Source: CAXSEF01 sp964236585
GTDB taxonomy: Bacteria; Pseudomonadota; Alphaproteobacteria; Acetobacterales; Acetobacteraceae
NCBI GenBank assembly: GCA_964236585.1
Contig: CAXSFE010000043.1
Span: 1 to 27,042, forward strand
Length of the DNA stretch: 27,042 nt
Reading direction: 5' to 3'
Each line of letters starts with the position of its first letter. The stretch's first letter is position 1. The notes under the pieces are model-generated. The model was not told where the DNA came from. It saw only the letters and a program-made list of their open reading frames with translations, and ran no database searches. A program made the translations under genes and the position numbers. This document shows, one piece after another, positions 1-7,994 of the stretch.

Positions 1-2325
1 GCCGCCCGCGCGCAGGGCCCGGCGCCCGCCGGCGCGCCGCAGAGCCCGGCAGCGGCGCCCGCCTCCGGCGTCACCGCCCTGCCCGACGTCACCGTCATCG
101 GCTCGACGCCGCTGCCCGGCTCCGGGCTGGAGCGCGACAAGGTGCCGGAGGAGACCAACGTGCTCACCGGGCGCGACCTGTCGCGCGACGGCTATCCCGA
201 CGCCCTGCGCGCGCTCGACGAGAACGTCGGCGGCGTCACTCTGGACAGCGCGTCCGGCAACCCGTTCCAGCCCTCCCTGCTGTACCACGGCTTCAACGCC
301 TCGCCGCTGCAGGGCAACGCCCAGGGCATCGCGGTCTACCTCGACGGCGAGCGCTTCAACCAGGCGTTCGGCGACACGGTGAACTTCGACCTGATCCCCG
401 ACGTCGCCATCGACCGGCTCACGCTGGAGGGCTCCAACCCGGTGTTCGGGCTGAACGCCATCGGCGGCTCGCTGGCGGTGCAGACCAAGGACGGGTTCCG
501 CTATCACGGCGGCGAGGTCGACGTGCTCGGCGGATCGTTCGGCCAGGTCGAGGGCCAGGCGCAGTACGGCGTGCAGAGCAGGGACGGCCACCAGTCCCTC
601 TATGTCGCCGGCACCGCGCTGCACCAGGACGGCTGGCGCGACCTGCAGACCAGCGACATCTACAACATCTTCGGCGACTACGGCGTGAGGACCGACAAGG
701 CGGAGGTCCACCTCAAGATCACCGCGGCCGACAACGTCCTCAACGGCCCGGGCACCTCGCCCGTCGAGCTGCTCGCGGCCGACCCGTCCGCGCAGTTCAC
801 CGCGCCGAACCTGATCGCCAACCGGTACGTCAACGTCAACCTGAGCGGGACCTACGACCTCACCGAGACGACCTCGCTGCAGGCGGTGGCGTACTACGAC
901 TACTTCCAGCAGCGCGTGGTCAACGGCAACACCGCCAACGACGCGCCCTGCGGCGACGGCTCCGGCCTGCTCTGCTCGGACCCGGGCGTGCCGTCCACCA
1001 CGCGCGGCGGCGCACCCATCCCCGACTTCCTCGACGGCGGACCGTACTCCGAGCTGGACACCCAGACCACCAACACCAACAGCTACGGCGCCTCGCTCCA
1101 GGCCACCAACGCGGACCGCGTGTTCGGCTTCCCCAACCACGTCGTCGCCGGCGGCTCCTTCGACGGCGCCCAGACCACGTTCAGCGCCACCGCCACCCTC
1201 GGCGGCCTGACCGCGGACCGCGTGTTCACCGGCCCGGGCGTCGTGATCGACGAGCCGGGCCAGAACTCGCCGGTGCGGGTGGGGACCACCAACAGCTACT
1301 TCGGCCTGTTCGCGTCCGACACGGTCGACCTGACCGGCCGCCTCGCCGTCACCGTGTCCGGCCGCTTCAACAACGCCGAGATCGACCTCGACGACCTGGC
1401 CGACCCGAACGACCAGGGGGAGGGCGGCGCGCTGAGCGGCCAGCACTCCTACAGCCGCTTCAACCCGGGCGTCGGCGCCACCTACCGCATCGCGCCGTGG
1501 CTGAGCGCCTACGCCGGCTACTTCGAGGCCAACCGCGCGCCCACGCCCGCCGAGCTGAGCTGCGCCAGCCCCGCCGCGCCCTGCTCGCTGGCCAACTTCT
1601 TCGTCGGCGACCCCGACCTCAAGCAGGTCGTCTCCCACACGGTCGAGACCGGCCTGCGCGGCCAGTACAAGCTGCGCCCCGACGCCACCCTCGGCTACGA
1701 CCTCGGGCTGTTCCGTGCCCAGCTCGACGACGACATCGCGTTCATCAACTCCGCGACCCTGGGCCGCGCCTACTTCAGCAACGTCGGCCAGACCCGACGC
1801 CAGGGCGTGGACGCCACGCTGAGCTACACCGACCGCCGCTGGTTCGCCTACGCGAGCTACTCCTACACCGATGCCACCTACCGGTCGGGCTTCACCGAGG
1901 GCTCGGGCTCGAACCCCGCCGCCGACGCGAACGGCAACATCACGGTCCGGCCGGGAGACCGCCTGCCCGGCATCCCCGCCCACCTCGTCAAGCTCGGCGT
2001 CAACTACCAGGTCACGCCCGCCTGGAACGTCGGCGCCACCGCGATCTCGGCCAGCGGCCAGGTGCTGTTCGGCGACGAGGCCAACCTCACGCCGCACCTG
2101 CCGGCGTCCTTCACGCTGAACCTCAACACCACCTACCAGCTCACGAAGAGCGTCCAGCTGTTCGGCCTGGTGCGCAACGTCGCCGACCGGACGTACTACA
2201 CCTTCGGGACGTTCTCGCCGACCGGCTCGGTGTTCCTGTCCCAGGCGCCGAACGCCACCAACCCGCGCTCCTACAGCATCGCGGCGCCGGTCGGGGGCTT
2301 CGGCGGCGTGCGGGTGACGTTCTAG
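1..2325 (+). CDS. TonB-dependent outer-membrane receptor, 5' end missing
   Basis: Frame 1 is open from the first base to a TAG at 2323-2325, giving 774 visible residues; the real start and signal peptide lie upstream of the window. After an Ala/Pro-rich leader, a TonB-box-like DVTVIGS lies at visible residues 29-35. The plug domain follows (about 40-165), with motifs such as GIAVYLDGERFNQAFGD, FDLIPDVAIDRLTL and NAIGGSLAVQTK. The remainder is a beta-barrel of alternating strands ending in the aromatic residue expected of outer-membrane barrels (GGVRVTF). Extracellular-loop segments contain paired cysteines (APCGDGSGLLCS and LSCASPAAPCS). Such receptors import siderophores, cobalamin or other scarce ligands using TonB energy. 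The substrate cannot be told, because no siderophore, haem or cobalamin genes are adjacent. A composite palindromic repeat begins 5 bp after the stop. Family assignment is firm; specificity is unknown. Confidence 0.94.
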   Translation, partial: AARAQGPAPAGAPQSPAAAPASGVTALPDVTVIGSTPLPGSGLERDKVPEETNVLTGRDLSRDGYPDALRALDENVGGVTLDSASGNPFQPSLLYHGFNASPLQGNAQGIAVYLDGERFNQAFGDTVNFDLIPDVAIDRLTLEGSNPVFGLNAIGGSLAVQTKDGFRYHGGEVDVLGGSFGQVEGQAQYGVQSRDGHQSLYVAGTALHQDGWRDLQTSDIYNIFGDYGVRTDKAEVHLKITAADNVLNGPGTSPVELLAADPSAQFTAPNLIANRYVNVNLSGTYDLTETTSLQAVAYYDYFQQRVVNGNTANDAPCGDGSGLLCSDPGVPSTTRGGAPIPDFLDGGPYSELDTQTTNTNSYGASLQATNADRVFGFPNHVVAGGSFDGAQTTFSATATLGGLTADRVFTGPGVVIDEPGQNSPVRVGTTNSYFGLFASDTVDLTGRLAVTVSGRFNNAEIDLDDLADPNDQGEGGALSGQHSYSRFNPGVGATYRIAPWLSAYAGYFEANRAPTPAELSCASPAAPCSLANFFVGDPDLKQVVSHTVETGLRGQYKLRPDATLGYDLGLFRAQLDDDIAFINSATLGRAYFSNVGQTRRQGVDATLSYTDRRWFAYASYSYTDATYRSGFTEGSGSNPAADANGNITVRPGDRLPGIPAHLVKLGVNYQVTPAWNVGATAISASGQVLFGDEANLTPHLPASFTLNLNTTYQLTKSVQLFGLVRNVADRTYYTFGTFSPTGSVFLSQAPNATNPRSYSIAAPVGGFGGVRVTF

Positions 2326-2330
2326 GGCTG

Positions 2331-2460
2331 CAAGGCAAGGTTGAGGCTCTGCCTCAAACTCCGCCAGGGGCGAGCCGCCCCTGGACCGGCCTCCCTTAAG
2401 TCAAGCAGGTCCAGGGGCGGCTCGCCCCTGGCGGGTCCAGGGCAGAGCCCTGGCCTTCCT
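2331..2460 (+). repeat. Composite palindromic repeat, copy R1 (full length)
   Basis: Four hairpins are arranged symmetrically around CTTAAG. Hairpin A is at 2341-2357 (ttgaggctctgcctcaa), B at 2364-2384, the CTTAAG hinge at 2395-2400, B' at 2411-2431 and A' at 2437-2453 (ccagggcagagccctgg). It begins 5 bp after the receptor stop codon. Its reverse complement matches copy R3 (5157-5290) almost base for base. It could act as a bidirectional terminator, an mRNA 3'-end stabiliser or a small mobile element; the sequence alone does not decide. Confidence 0.9.
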
Positions 2461-2505
2461 GTCCTGTCCGCCCCATGTCCGGCCACACCCAGCCCGGACA
2501 CCCCG

Positions 2506-3744
2506 ATGCCCGCACTCCTCGCCGTCTTCCTCGTTTGTGCCTGCCTGCGCGAGGCCGTCTCGCTCTGGCTCCTGCGCCGCCAGGCCGCCTCCGCGCGGAG
2601 GCACCGCGGGGCCGTGCCCGCCGACTTCGCCGCCACCGTCACCGCCCGCGAGCACGCCACCGCCGCAGACTACACCGTCGCGCGCGCCCGCACCGCGGCC
2701 GCCGGCGGGCTGCTCGACCTCGCGATCACCGCCGGCTGGGTGCTCGGCGGCCTCGATCTGCTGGCCGGCCTCGTCGACCGCCGCGTCGCGTCGCCGGTCG
2801 CGCAGGACGTGGCCCTCGTCGCCGGCGTGGTCGCGATCGGCGCGCTGCTGTCGCTGCCGCTGCGCGCCTACGCCACGCTCGTGGTCGAGCAGCGCTTCGG
2901 CTTCAACCGCACCAGCCTGCGCCTGCTCGCGGCCGACACGGTCCGCGCGGCGGGGCTGGCGGCGGTGCTCGGCCTGCCGCTGCTCGCCGCGCTGTTCTGG
3001 GTGATGCGCCACGCCTCCGGGCTGTGGTGGCTGTGGGCGTGGGCCGGCACGGTGGCGCTCATGCTCTGCGCGCCCACGATCGCCACCCGCGTCGTCATGC
3101 CGCTGTTCAACCGCTTCGAGCCGCTGTCGGACCCGGCGCTCGCCGCGCGCATCGAGGCGCTGCTCGCCCGCTGCGGCTTCGACAGCGCCGGGCTGTTCAC
3201 CATGGACGCCTCGCGCCGCTCGTCGCACGGCAACGCGTTCTTCACCGGCTTCGGCCGCACCAAGCGCATCGTCCTGTTCGACACCCTGCTCGCCCGGCAG
3301 ACGCCGGAGGAGGTCGAGGCCGTCGTCGCCCACGAGCTGGGCCACTTCCGCCACCGCCACGTCCTGTTCGGCCTGCTGCGCGGCGCCGTCACCCTGCTCG
3401 CGGGATTTGCCGCCGTCGGCTGGCTCTGCCGCCAGCCCTGGCTCACCGCGGACTTCGGCTTTGCGCACGCCAGCGAGGCCACCGCGCTGGTCGCCGCCAA
3501 CCTCCTGCTCGGGCTTGCCTCGCCGGTTCTCGCGGTCGCGTCCAACGCCCTCTCGCGCCGCCACGAGTTCCAGGCCGACGACTACGCCCGCCGCCAGGTC
3601 GGCGCCGCGCCGATGATCTCCGCGCTGACCAACCTGTCGCGCGACAACGCCGGCACGCTCACCCCGGACCGGCTCTACGCCCTGGTGAACTACAGCCACC
3701 CGCCGGTGCCGATCCGCATCGCCCATCTGCGGGCGGCGAGCTGA
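2506..3744 (+). CDS. M48-family membrane zinc metalloprotease (Ste24/CAAX prenyl protease 1-like)
   Basis: This is a 412-residue multi-pass membrane protein with the gluzincin motif HELGH at residues 276-280. The third zinc ligand is probably E354 in the downstream HEFQADDYA motif, as is typical of Ste24/M48A enzymes. Hydrophobic segments occupy the N-terminus (1-20), about 65-85, 105-125, 150-190 and the region after HELGH (about 285-345). In eukaryotes this family trims prenylated CAAX proteins. Bacteria generally lack that substrate, so here a role in membrane-protein quality control is more likely (inference). The open frame extends upstream to 2341, but that part is repeat R1. The ATG at 2506 gives a hydrophobic first segment as in the family (MPALLAVFLVCACLREAV), though no strong ribosome-binding site precedes it. 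Repeat R2 begins 11 bp after the stop. Confidence 0.92.
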   Translation: MPALLAVFLVCACLREAVSLWLLRRQAASARRHRGAVPADFAATVTAREHATAADYTVARARTAAAGGLLDLAITAGWVLGGLDLLAGLVDRRVASPVAQDVALVAGVVAIGALLSLPLRAYATLVVEQRFGFNRTSLRLLAADTVRAAGLAAVLGLPLLAALFWVMRHASGLWWLWAWAGTVALMLCAPTIATRVVMPLFNRFEPLSDPALAARIEALLARCGFDSAGLFTMDASRRSSHGNAFFTGFGRTKRIVLFDTLLARQTPEEVEAVVAHELGHFRHRHVLFGLLRGAVTLLAGFAAVGWLCRQPWLTADFGFAHASEATALVAANLLLGLASPVLAVASNALSRRHEFQADDYARRQVGAAPMISALTNLSRDNAGTLTPDRLYALVNYSHPPVPIRIAHLRAAS

Positions 3745-3755
3745 AGCGCGCGGCG

Positions 3756-3815
3756 AAGGCAAGGCCAGGGGCTCTGCCCCTGGACCCCGCCAAAGGCCGA
3801 GCCTTTGGAATCCAT
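3756..3815 (+). repeat. Composite palindromic repeat, half copy R2
   Basis: Only the left half of the element is present: hairpin A at 3765-3783 (ccaggggctctgcccctgg) and hairpin B at 3790-3808 (ccaaaggccgagcctttgg). There is no CTTAAG hinge and no B'/A' arm. It starts 11 bp after the protease stop codon. The rest of the 338-bp gap (3816-4082) shows no convincing ORF or promoter and presumably contains the inositol-synthase promoter. Confidence 0.85.
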
Positions 3816-4082
3816 TTGAAGGCATGGCTCTGGACGGGTGGCCGTCCGGTTCGTCCTGTGGGGTAGCCCAGGGTCGCGGATCCCGGTGGCGAGCAGCACC
3901 ATCGGGGCCGGCGAGGCCGGGGACCGTGCCATGCCGGCTCCAGCGTGCGGCTGTCTCCGTGGCCGGAACCCCGGCCTGGACGACGCGCGGGGCGCTGCCC
4001 GCCCGCGCCCGGGCAGGCGTGCCCTTTCCTTCCCCCCCTTGCGCCGCTAGGAACAATCCCCAGACCCGAACGGAGCCTCCGC

Positions 4083-5156
4083 TTGCCCGAGATACGCGTC
4101 GCCATCGCCGGCTGCGGCAACTGCGCCTCCTCGCTGGCCCAGGGCATCCGGTTCTACGCCGCGGCCGACGACAACGAGCTGGTTCCCGGCCTGATGCACG
4201 TCCGCCTCGGCAGCTACCACGTCGGCGACATCGCCATCGTCGCGGCGTTCGACGTCGCCGTCGGCAAGGTCGGCGAGGACCTCGCCACGGCGCTCGCGGC
4301 GGCGCCCAACAACACCTGCAGCTTCGCCGAGCTGCCGCCCGCCGGCGTCACCGTGCAGCGCGGCCCCACGCTGGACGGCCTCGGCCCGTCGCTGCGCGGC
4401 GTCGTCGAGGAGAGCCCGGAGCCCGCGGTCGACCTCGCCCAGGCGCTGCGCGACGCCCGCGCCGAGGTGCTGGTGTCCTACCTGCCCGTGGGCTCGGACC
4501 AGGCGACGCGGGCGTACGCCCAGGCGGCGCTCGACGCGGGCTGCGGCTTCGTCAACTGCATCCCCTCCTTCGTCGCCTCCGACCCCGCCTGGGCCGCCCG
4601 CTTCGAGCGCGCCCGCCTGCCCATCGTCGGCGACGACATCAAGAGCCAGGTCGGCGCCACCATCGTCCACAGGGCGCTCGTCAACCTGTTCCGCGAGCGC
4701 GGCGTGCGCATCGACCGCACCTACCAGCTCAACGTCGGCGGCAACGCGGACTTCATGAACATGCTCGACCGCGACCGCCTCGCGTCGAAGAAGCTGTCCA
4801 AGACGCGCGCGGTGACCAGCCAGCTCGCCACGGAGCTTCCCGACGCGGACGTCCACGTCGGGCCGTCGGACCACGTGCCCTGGCTCACCGACCGCAAGCT
4901 CGCCTTCATCCGCGTGGAGGGCACCGCCTTCGGCGACGTGCCCCTGTCGTGCGAGCTCAAGCTCGAGGTCTGGGACAGCCCGAACTCCGCGGGCGTGGTG
5001 ATCGACGCGATCCGCTGCGCCCGCCTGGCGCTCGACCGCGACACCGGGGGGCCGCTCGCAGGGCCGTGCGCCTGGTTCATGAAGAGCCCGCCCGGGCAGA
5101 TGACCGACCACGAGGCGCAGGACCGCACGGAACGGTTCATCCTCGGCGGGAGCTGA
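4083..5156 (+). CDS. ino1: Inositol-3-phosphate (myo-inositol-1-phosphate) synthase, mycobacterial type
   Basis: The predicted 357-residue protein starts IRVAIAGCGNCASSLAQG, the dinucleotide-binding signature of bacterial and mycobacterial inositol-phosphate synthases. Further family segments follow: FVNCIPSFVASD, GDDIKSQVGATIVHR and YQLNVGGNADFMNM near the catalytic core, then SKKLSKTRAV and GPSDHVPWLTDRK. The enzyme converts glucose 6-phosphate to inositol 1-phosphate with NAD as internal redox cofactor, feeding phosphatidylinositol or inositol-derived solutes. The frame is open upstream to 3945, but conserved similarity begins at the TTG at 4083. A GGAG at 4072-4075 (7 bp spacing) supports that start. 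Length fits the bacterial class (about 360 residues), much shorter than the eukaryotic enzymes. No inositol phosphatase or PI synthase gene is nearby. Repeat R3 follows directly after the stop. Confidence 0.93.
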   Translation: MPEIRVAIAGCGNCASSLAQGIRFYAAADDNELVPGLMHVRLGSYHVGDIAIVAAFDVAVGKVGEDLATALAAAPNNTCSFAELPPAGVTVQRGPTLDGLGPSLRGVVEESPEPAVDLAQALRDARAEVLVSYLPVGSDQATRAYAQAALDAGCGFVNCIPSFVASDPAWAARFERARLPIVGDDIKSQVGATIVHRALVNLFRERGVRIDRTYQLNVGGNADFMNMLDRDRLASKKLSKTRAVTSQLATELPDADVHVGPSDHVPWLTDRKLAFIRVEGTAFGDVPLSCELKLEVWDSPNSAGVVIDAIRCARLALDRDTGGPLAGPCAWFMKSPPGQMTDHEAQDRTERFILGGS

Positions 5157-5290
5157 AGGCAGGCAAGGCCAGGGCTCTGCCCTGGACCCGCCAGGGGCGA
5201 GCCGCCCCTGGACCTGCTTGACTTAAGTAATGCCGGTCCAGGGGCGGCTCGCCCCTGGCGGAGTTTGAGGCAGAGCCTCAACCTTGCTTC
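5157..5290 (-). repeat. Composite palindromic repeat, copy R3 (inverted twin of R1)
   Basis: Hairpins are A at 5169-5185 (ccagggctctgccctgg), B at 5191-5211, CTTAAG at 5222-5227, B' at 5238-5258 and A' at 5265-5281 (ttgaggcagagcctcaa). The reverse complement reproduces R1 (2331-2460) with only a few differences near the hinge. It starts immediately after the inositol-synthase stop and ends about 30 bp before the next gene. Confidence 0.9.
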
Positions 5291-5319
5291 CTGTTCCAGC
5301 GCGCCCCGGAGTTCCCCCG

Positions 5320-6375
5320 TTGAGCGCAGTCCTGAACGCCGCGCTGCCGATCTTCGCGCTCATCCTCGCGGGTTTCGTGTGCGCGCGGCGCGGCGTCCTC
5401 GGCGCCGGCGCCACGGACAGCCTGAACCGCTTCGTGGTCTGGCTCGCCCTGCCCGCCCTGCTGTTCCAGGCGATGGCACAGATCACCCGCGCGGAGATCG
5501 ACCACCCCGCCTTCCTCGCGGCCTACGGCGGCGGCATGGCGGCCACCTTCGCGGGCTCGTTCGCGCTCGACCGCCGCCGCGGCCTGCGCCTCGCCGACCG
5601 CGCCATCGAGGGGCTGGACGCCGCCTACGCCAACACCGGCTTCATGGGCATCCCGCTGTGCCTCGCGGCGCTGGGGCCCGCGTCGCTGCCGCCCGCGATC
5701 ATCGCCACCCTGCTCACCGCCTGCGTCCTGTTCGCCGCCGCCATCGTCCTGATCGAGACCGATCTTCAGCGCCCGGATGATGCCCGGCCTGGCCCGGGCC
5801 CTGGCGTCGCACCGCCGCCCGCCGCCCCGCATCGTCCACGCCCGGGCCTGCTCCGGGTGCTGGGCAAGGTCGCCGGCTCCCTCGCCCGCAACCCGCTCCT
5901 CGTCGCCCCCGTGCTCGGCCTCGCCTTCGCCGCCACCGGGGCCGGCCTGCCCGCCCCGCTGCTGCGCTTCACCAGCCTGCTCGGCGACGCCGCCAGCCCC
6001 TGCGCCCTCGTCACCATCGGCCTGTTCCTCGCCGAGCCGGGGGCCGAGTCAGGCGCCGGACCGGCAAGCCGCCGCGACCCCGCCACCGACACCGCGGCCC
6101 ATCGCGCCGCCACCCGAGGCACCGTGGCCCGCCTGGTGGCGCTCAAGCTGCTGGGGCAGCCCGCGCTGACCGCGCTGCTCGCCTTCGTGGTGTTCCCGAT
6201 GCCGGCGCCCTGGTCGCACGCCGCCCTGCTGCTCAGCGCCCTGCCGATCGGCACCGGCCCGTTCATGCTCGCCAAGCTCTACGACCGCGAGGCCGCCGTC
6301 ACCTCGCGCGCCATCCTGCTGTCCACCGTGCTCTCCGTCGCGACCATCTCCGTCCTGGTCGCGCGCCTGGGCTGA
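5320..6375 (+). CDS. AEC-family permease (auxin efflux carrier-like)
   Basis: This 351-residue protein has about ten hydrophobic segments in two halves separated by a polar, Pro/Arg-rich loop (residues about 148-182, including DDARPGPGPGVAPPPAAP). That is the general plan of AEC-family (PF03547) transporters. The N-terminal half carries AVLNAALPIFALILAGF and NRFVVWLALPALLF, and YANTGFMGIPL resembles the conserved unwound-helix region. The C-terminal half ends PIGTGPFMLAKLYDREA, also a family hallmark. Members export organic acids such as malate or malonate, or auxin-like compounds; the substrate here is unknown. The TTG at 5320 is chosen because GGAG at 5308-5311 precedes it by 8 bp. An earlier in-frame TTG (5284) lies inside repeat R3. 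A second Ala/Arg-rich polar insert lies at about residues 243-272 (EPGAESGAGPASRR). A GC-rich hairpin follows the stop by 4 bp. Confidence 0.9.
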   Translation: MSAVLNAALPIFALILAGFVCARRGVLGAGATDSLNRFVVWLALPALLFQAMAQITRAEIDHPAFLAAYGGGMAATFAGSFALDRRRGLRLADRAIEGLDAAYANTGFMGIPLCLAALGPASLPPAIIATLLTACVLFAAAIVLIETDLQRPDDARPGPGPGVAPPPAAPHRPRPGLLRVLGKVAGSLARNPLLVAPVLGLAFAATGAGLPAPLLRFTSLLGDAASPCALVTIGLFLAEPGAESGAGPASRRDPATDTAAHRAATRGTVARLVALKLLGQPALTALLAFVVFPMPAPWSHAALLLSALPIGTGPFMLAKLYDREAAVTSRAILLSTVLSVATISVLVARLG

Positions 6376-6379
6376 CGGC

Positions 6380-6400
6380 GGGCAGGGCCGGGCCCTGCCC
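6380..6400. terminator. GC-rich hairpin after the AEC gene (possible terminator)
   Basis: A perfect 10-bp inverted repeat, gggcagggcc (6380-6389) and ggccctgccc (6391-6400), with a one-base spacer, begins 4 bp after the stop codon. No T-run follows, so intrinsic termination is uncertain. It may be a degenerate relative of hairpin A of the composite repeats. Confidence 0.4.
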
Positions 6401-6565
6401 GAGCCTGCCGCAAGGCCCTGTTCCGGGCGCCGCCTTTGCCAGGCGGTTCCGGCCTCTCGCCCGGGCCCCGGTCGCACCGGTGGCGCCGTCCGGGGCCGGT
6501 CCGCGCGAACCTTGAGGCCACTGCCCGGTTATTGCCGGCAACGGAGTCCTTCCCGGAGCGGACGA

Positions 6566-7594
6566 ATGAAGATCATCACCCTTGAGGAACACGCGCTCGA
6601 TCCCGCGATCGGCAAGGCGATCGAGGCGGCCCAGGCGGCGGAGGCCGGCTACATGGCCGCCGTCGCCGGCGGCGCTCAGGACAGCCCCCCTGCCTCGCCG
6701 GACCGCCCCTACCTGCTGGCGGTGCGCGAGATCGCGCCCAGGGGGCTGGACATCGGGGCCGGGCGGGTCGCCGAGATGGACGAGCACGGCATCGACATGC
6801 AGGTCCTGTCGTTCAGCAACGCGATCCAGCTGGCGCCCGCCGGGGAGGCCGCTGCACTGGCGCGTGCCGCGAACGACCGGCTGGCCGGGGCCGTGCGGGA
6901 CAATCCCGGCCGCTTCGCCGGCTTCGCGACCCTGCCCTGGCAGGACCCGCAGGCGGCGGCCGCGGAGCTGGAGCGGGCCGTGCGGGAGCTGGGCCTCAGG
7001 GGCACGCTGCTCGCCGGGCGGCCCGGGCCGACGTTCCTGGACGACCCGCACTACGAGCCTGTCCTGGCGAAGCTGGACGAACTGGGGGTGCCGATCTACG
7101 TCCACCCGGGCTTTCCCCTGCCGCAGGTGCAGCAGCCCTACTACGGCGGGCTGCGCCCGGAGGTGAGCGCGCGCCTGTCGGTGTTCGGCTGGGGCTGGCA
7201 CGCGGAGGCCGGGGTCCAGGTCGTCCGCATGATCCTGTCCGGGGCGTTCGACAGGTTCCCCGGCCTGCAGGTCATCAGCGGCCACTGGGGCGAGATGGTG
7301 CCGTTCTACCTGCAGCGCATGGACGACGCGATGCCGCAGGCCGTGACCGGGCTGTCGCGGACGATCACGCAGACCTACCGCTCGCAGGTCTACGTCACGC
7401 CGAGCGGCATGCTGAACCTGCCGCACTTCCGGTTCATCCACGAGGTCATGGGCGCGGACCGCATCCTCTACGCCGTGGACTACCCCTACCTGACCAACAC
7501 CGGGGCGCGCGCCTTCCTGGAAGGGCTCCCGGTCAGCCAGGACGACAGGGAGAAGATCGCCCACCGCAATGCCGAGCGCCTGCTGGGCCTGTGA
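6566..7594 (+). CDS. Amidohydrolase-2 family protein, decarboxylase-like (gamma-resorcylate/2,3-dihydroxybenzoate decarboxylase type)
   Basis: The 342-residue protein begins MKIITLEEHAL. The E-x-H motif (E7, H9) is characteristic of the ACMSD/gamma-resorcylate decarboxylase branch of PF04909. Other expected metal or active-site residues are visible: H180 (IYVHPGFP), H240 (SGHWGEMVPFY) and D305 (AVDYPYL). These enzymes fold as TIM barrels and use a divalent metal, often for non-oxidative decarboxylation of hydroxylated aromatic acids, although related hydrolases exist. The ATG at 6566 is preceded by GGAG at 6555-6558, and similarity starts at residue 2. Residues 31-49 (AAVAGGAQDSPPASPDRP) form a flexible, low-complexity stretch near the N-terminus. 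Neighbours give no pathway clue; a substrate shared with the upstream AEC permease is possible but speculative. Confidence 0.88.
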   Translation: MKIITLEEHALDPAIGKAIEAAQAAEAGYMAAVAGGAQDSPPASPDRPYLLAVREIAPRGLDIGAGRVAEMDEHGIDMQVLSFSNAIQLAPAGEAAALARAANDRLAGAVRDNPGRFAGFATLPWQDPQAAAAELERAVRELGLRGTLLAGRPGPTFLDDPHYEPVLAKLDELGVPIYVHPGFPLPQVQQPYYGGLRPEVSARLSVFGWGWHAEAGVQVVRMILSGAFDRFPGLQVISGHWGEMVPFYLQRMDDAMPQAVTGLSRTITQTYRSQVYVTPSGMLNLPHFRFIHEVMGADRILYAVDYPYLTNTGARAFLEGLPVSQDDREKIAHRNAERLLGL

Positions 7595-7641
7595 GGCCGG
7601 TGCCGCGGCGATCCTGCGGCGAGGTCCTTTGGCGCCGCTCA

Positions 7642-7828
7642 GGCAGGCAAGGCCGGGGGCTCTGCCCCTGGACCCCGCCAAGGGCCGGGCCCTTGGATCG
7701 CCTTCCTTAAGTGAGGCCGGTCCAGGGGCGGCTCCCTCCGGTGGCCTTTCCAACGATCCAAGCGGATCGTTGGAACCTTTGGCCACCTCCGCCTGGCGGG
7801 TCTGGGCGGAGCCCAGCCTTGCTTGACT
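7642..7828 (+). repeat. Composite palindromic repeat, copy R4 with nested hairpin
   Basis: Hairpin A is at 7653-7671, B at 7678-7696 (ccaagggccgggcccttgg), CTTAAG at 7706-7711 and a short A' at 7802-7816 (ctgggcggagcccag). Hairpin B' is disrupted. In its place lies an extra nested palindrome: outer arms ggtggcc at 7740-7746 and ggccacc at 7781-7787, and inner perfect 12-bp arms ttccaacgatcc (7748-7759) and ggatcgttggaa (7764-7775) with an AAGC loop. It starts 47 bp after the amidohydrolase stop. The remaining gap to 7994 holds nothing else that I recognise. Confidence 0.85.
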
Positions 7829-7994
7829 TGCGGCTCGAAACCAGGCCGCCGGTCCTGCTTCGGGACCACCGCTCTCGCGGCAGTGCCCGCCGGGTCCTGT
7901 TGCCGTGGCCGGGAAACCCGGTGACCATGCCGACGGCGGGGGGACGGGCCGTCGCCTGCAGACGCACCGGAGCGCGCATGGGCGGACCAGCGGC

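Noticed and set aside
2341..2505. N-terminal extension of the M48 protease into repeat R1
   Set aside because: The extra 55 codons are translated repeat, which also appears translated from the inverted copy R3. Family similarity begins at the ATG at 2506.
2401..4056. Minus-strand open frame of 551 codons antisense to the protease gene
   Set aside because: Arg/Gly/Ala/Glu-rich with no domain; the plus-strand gene has the HELGH signature. Long antisense frames are expected at this GC content.
7905..7994. N-terminal extension of the D-aminopeptidase to an ATG at 7905
   Set aside because: Low-complexity residues with no family similarity. The TTG at 7995 gives the expected 520-residue length and catalytic numbering.
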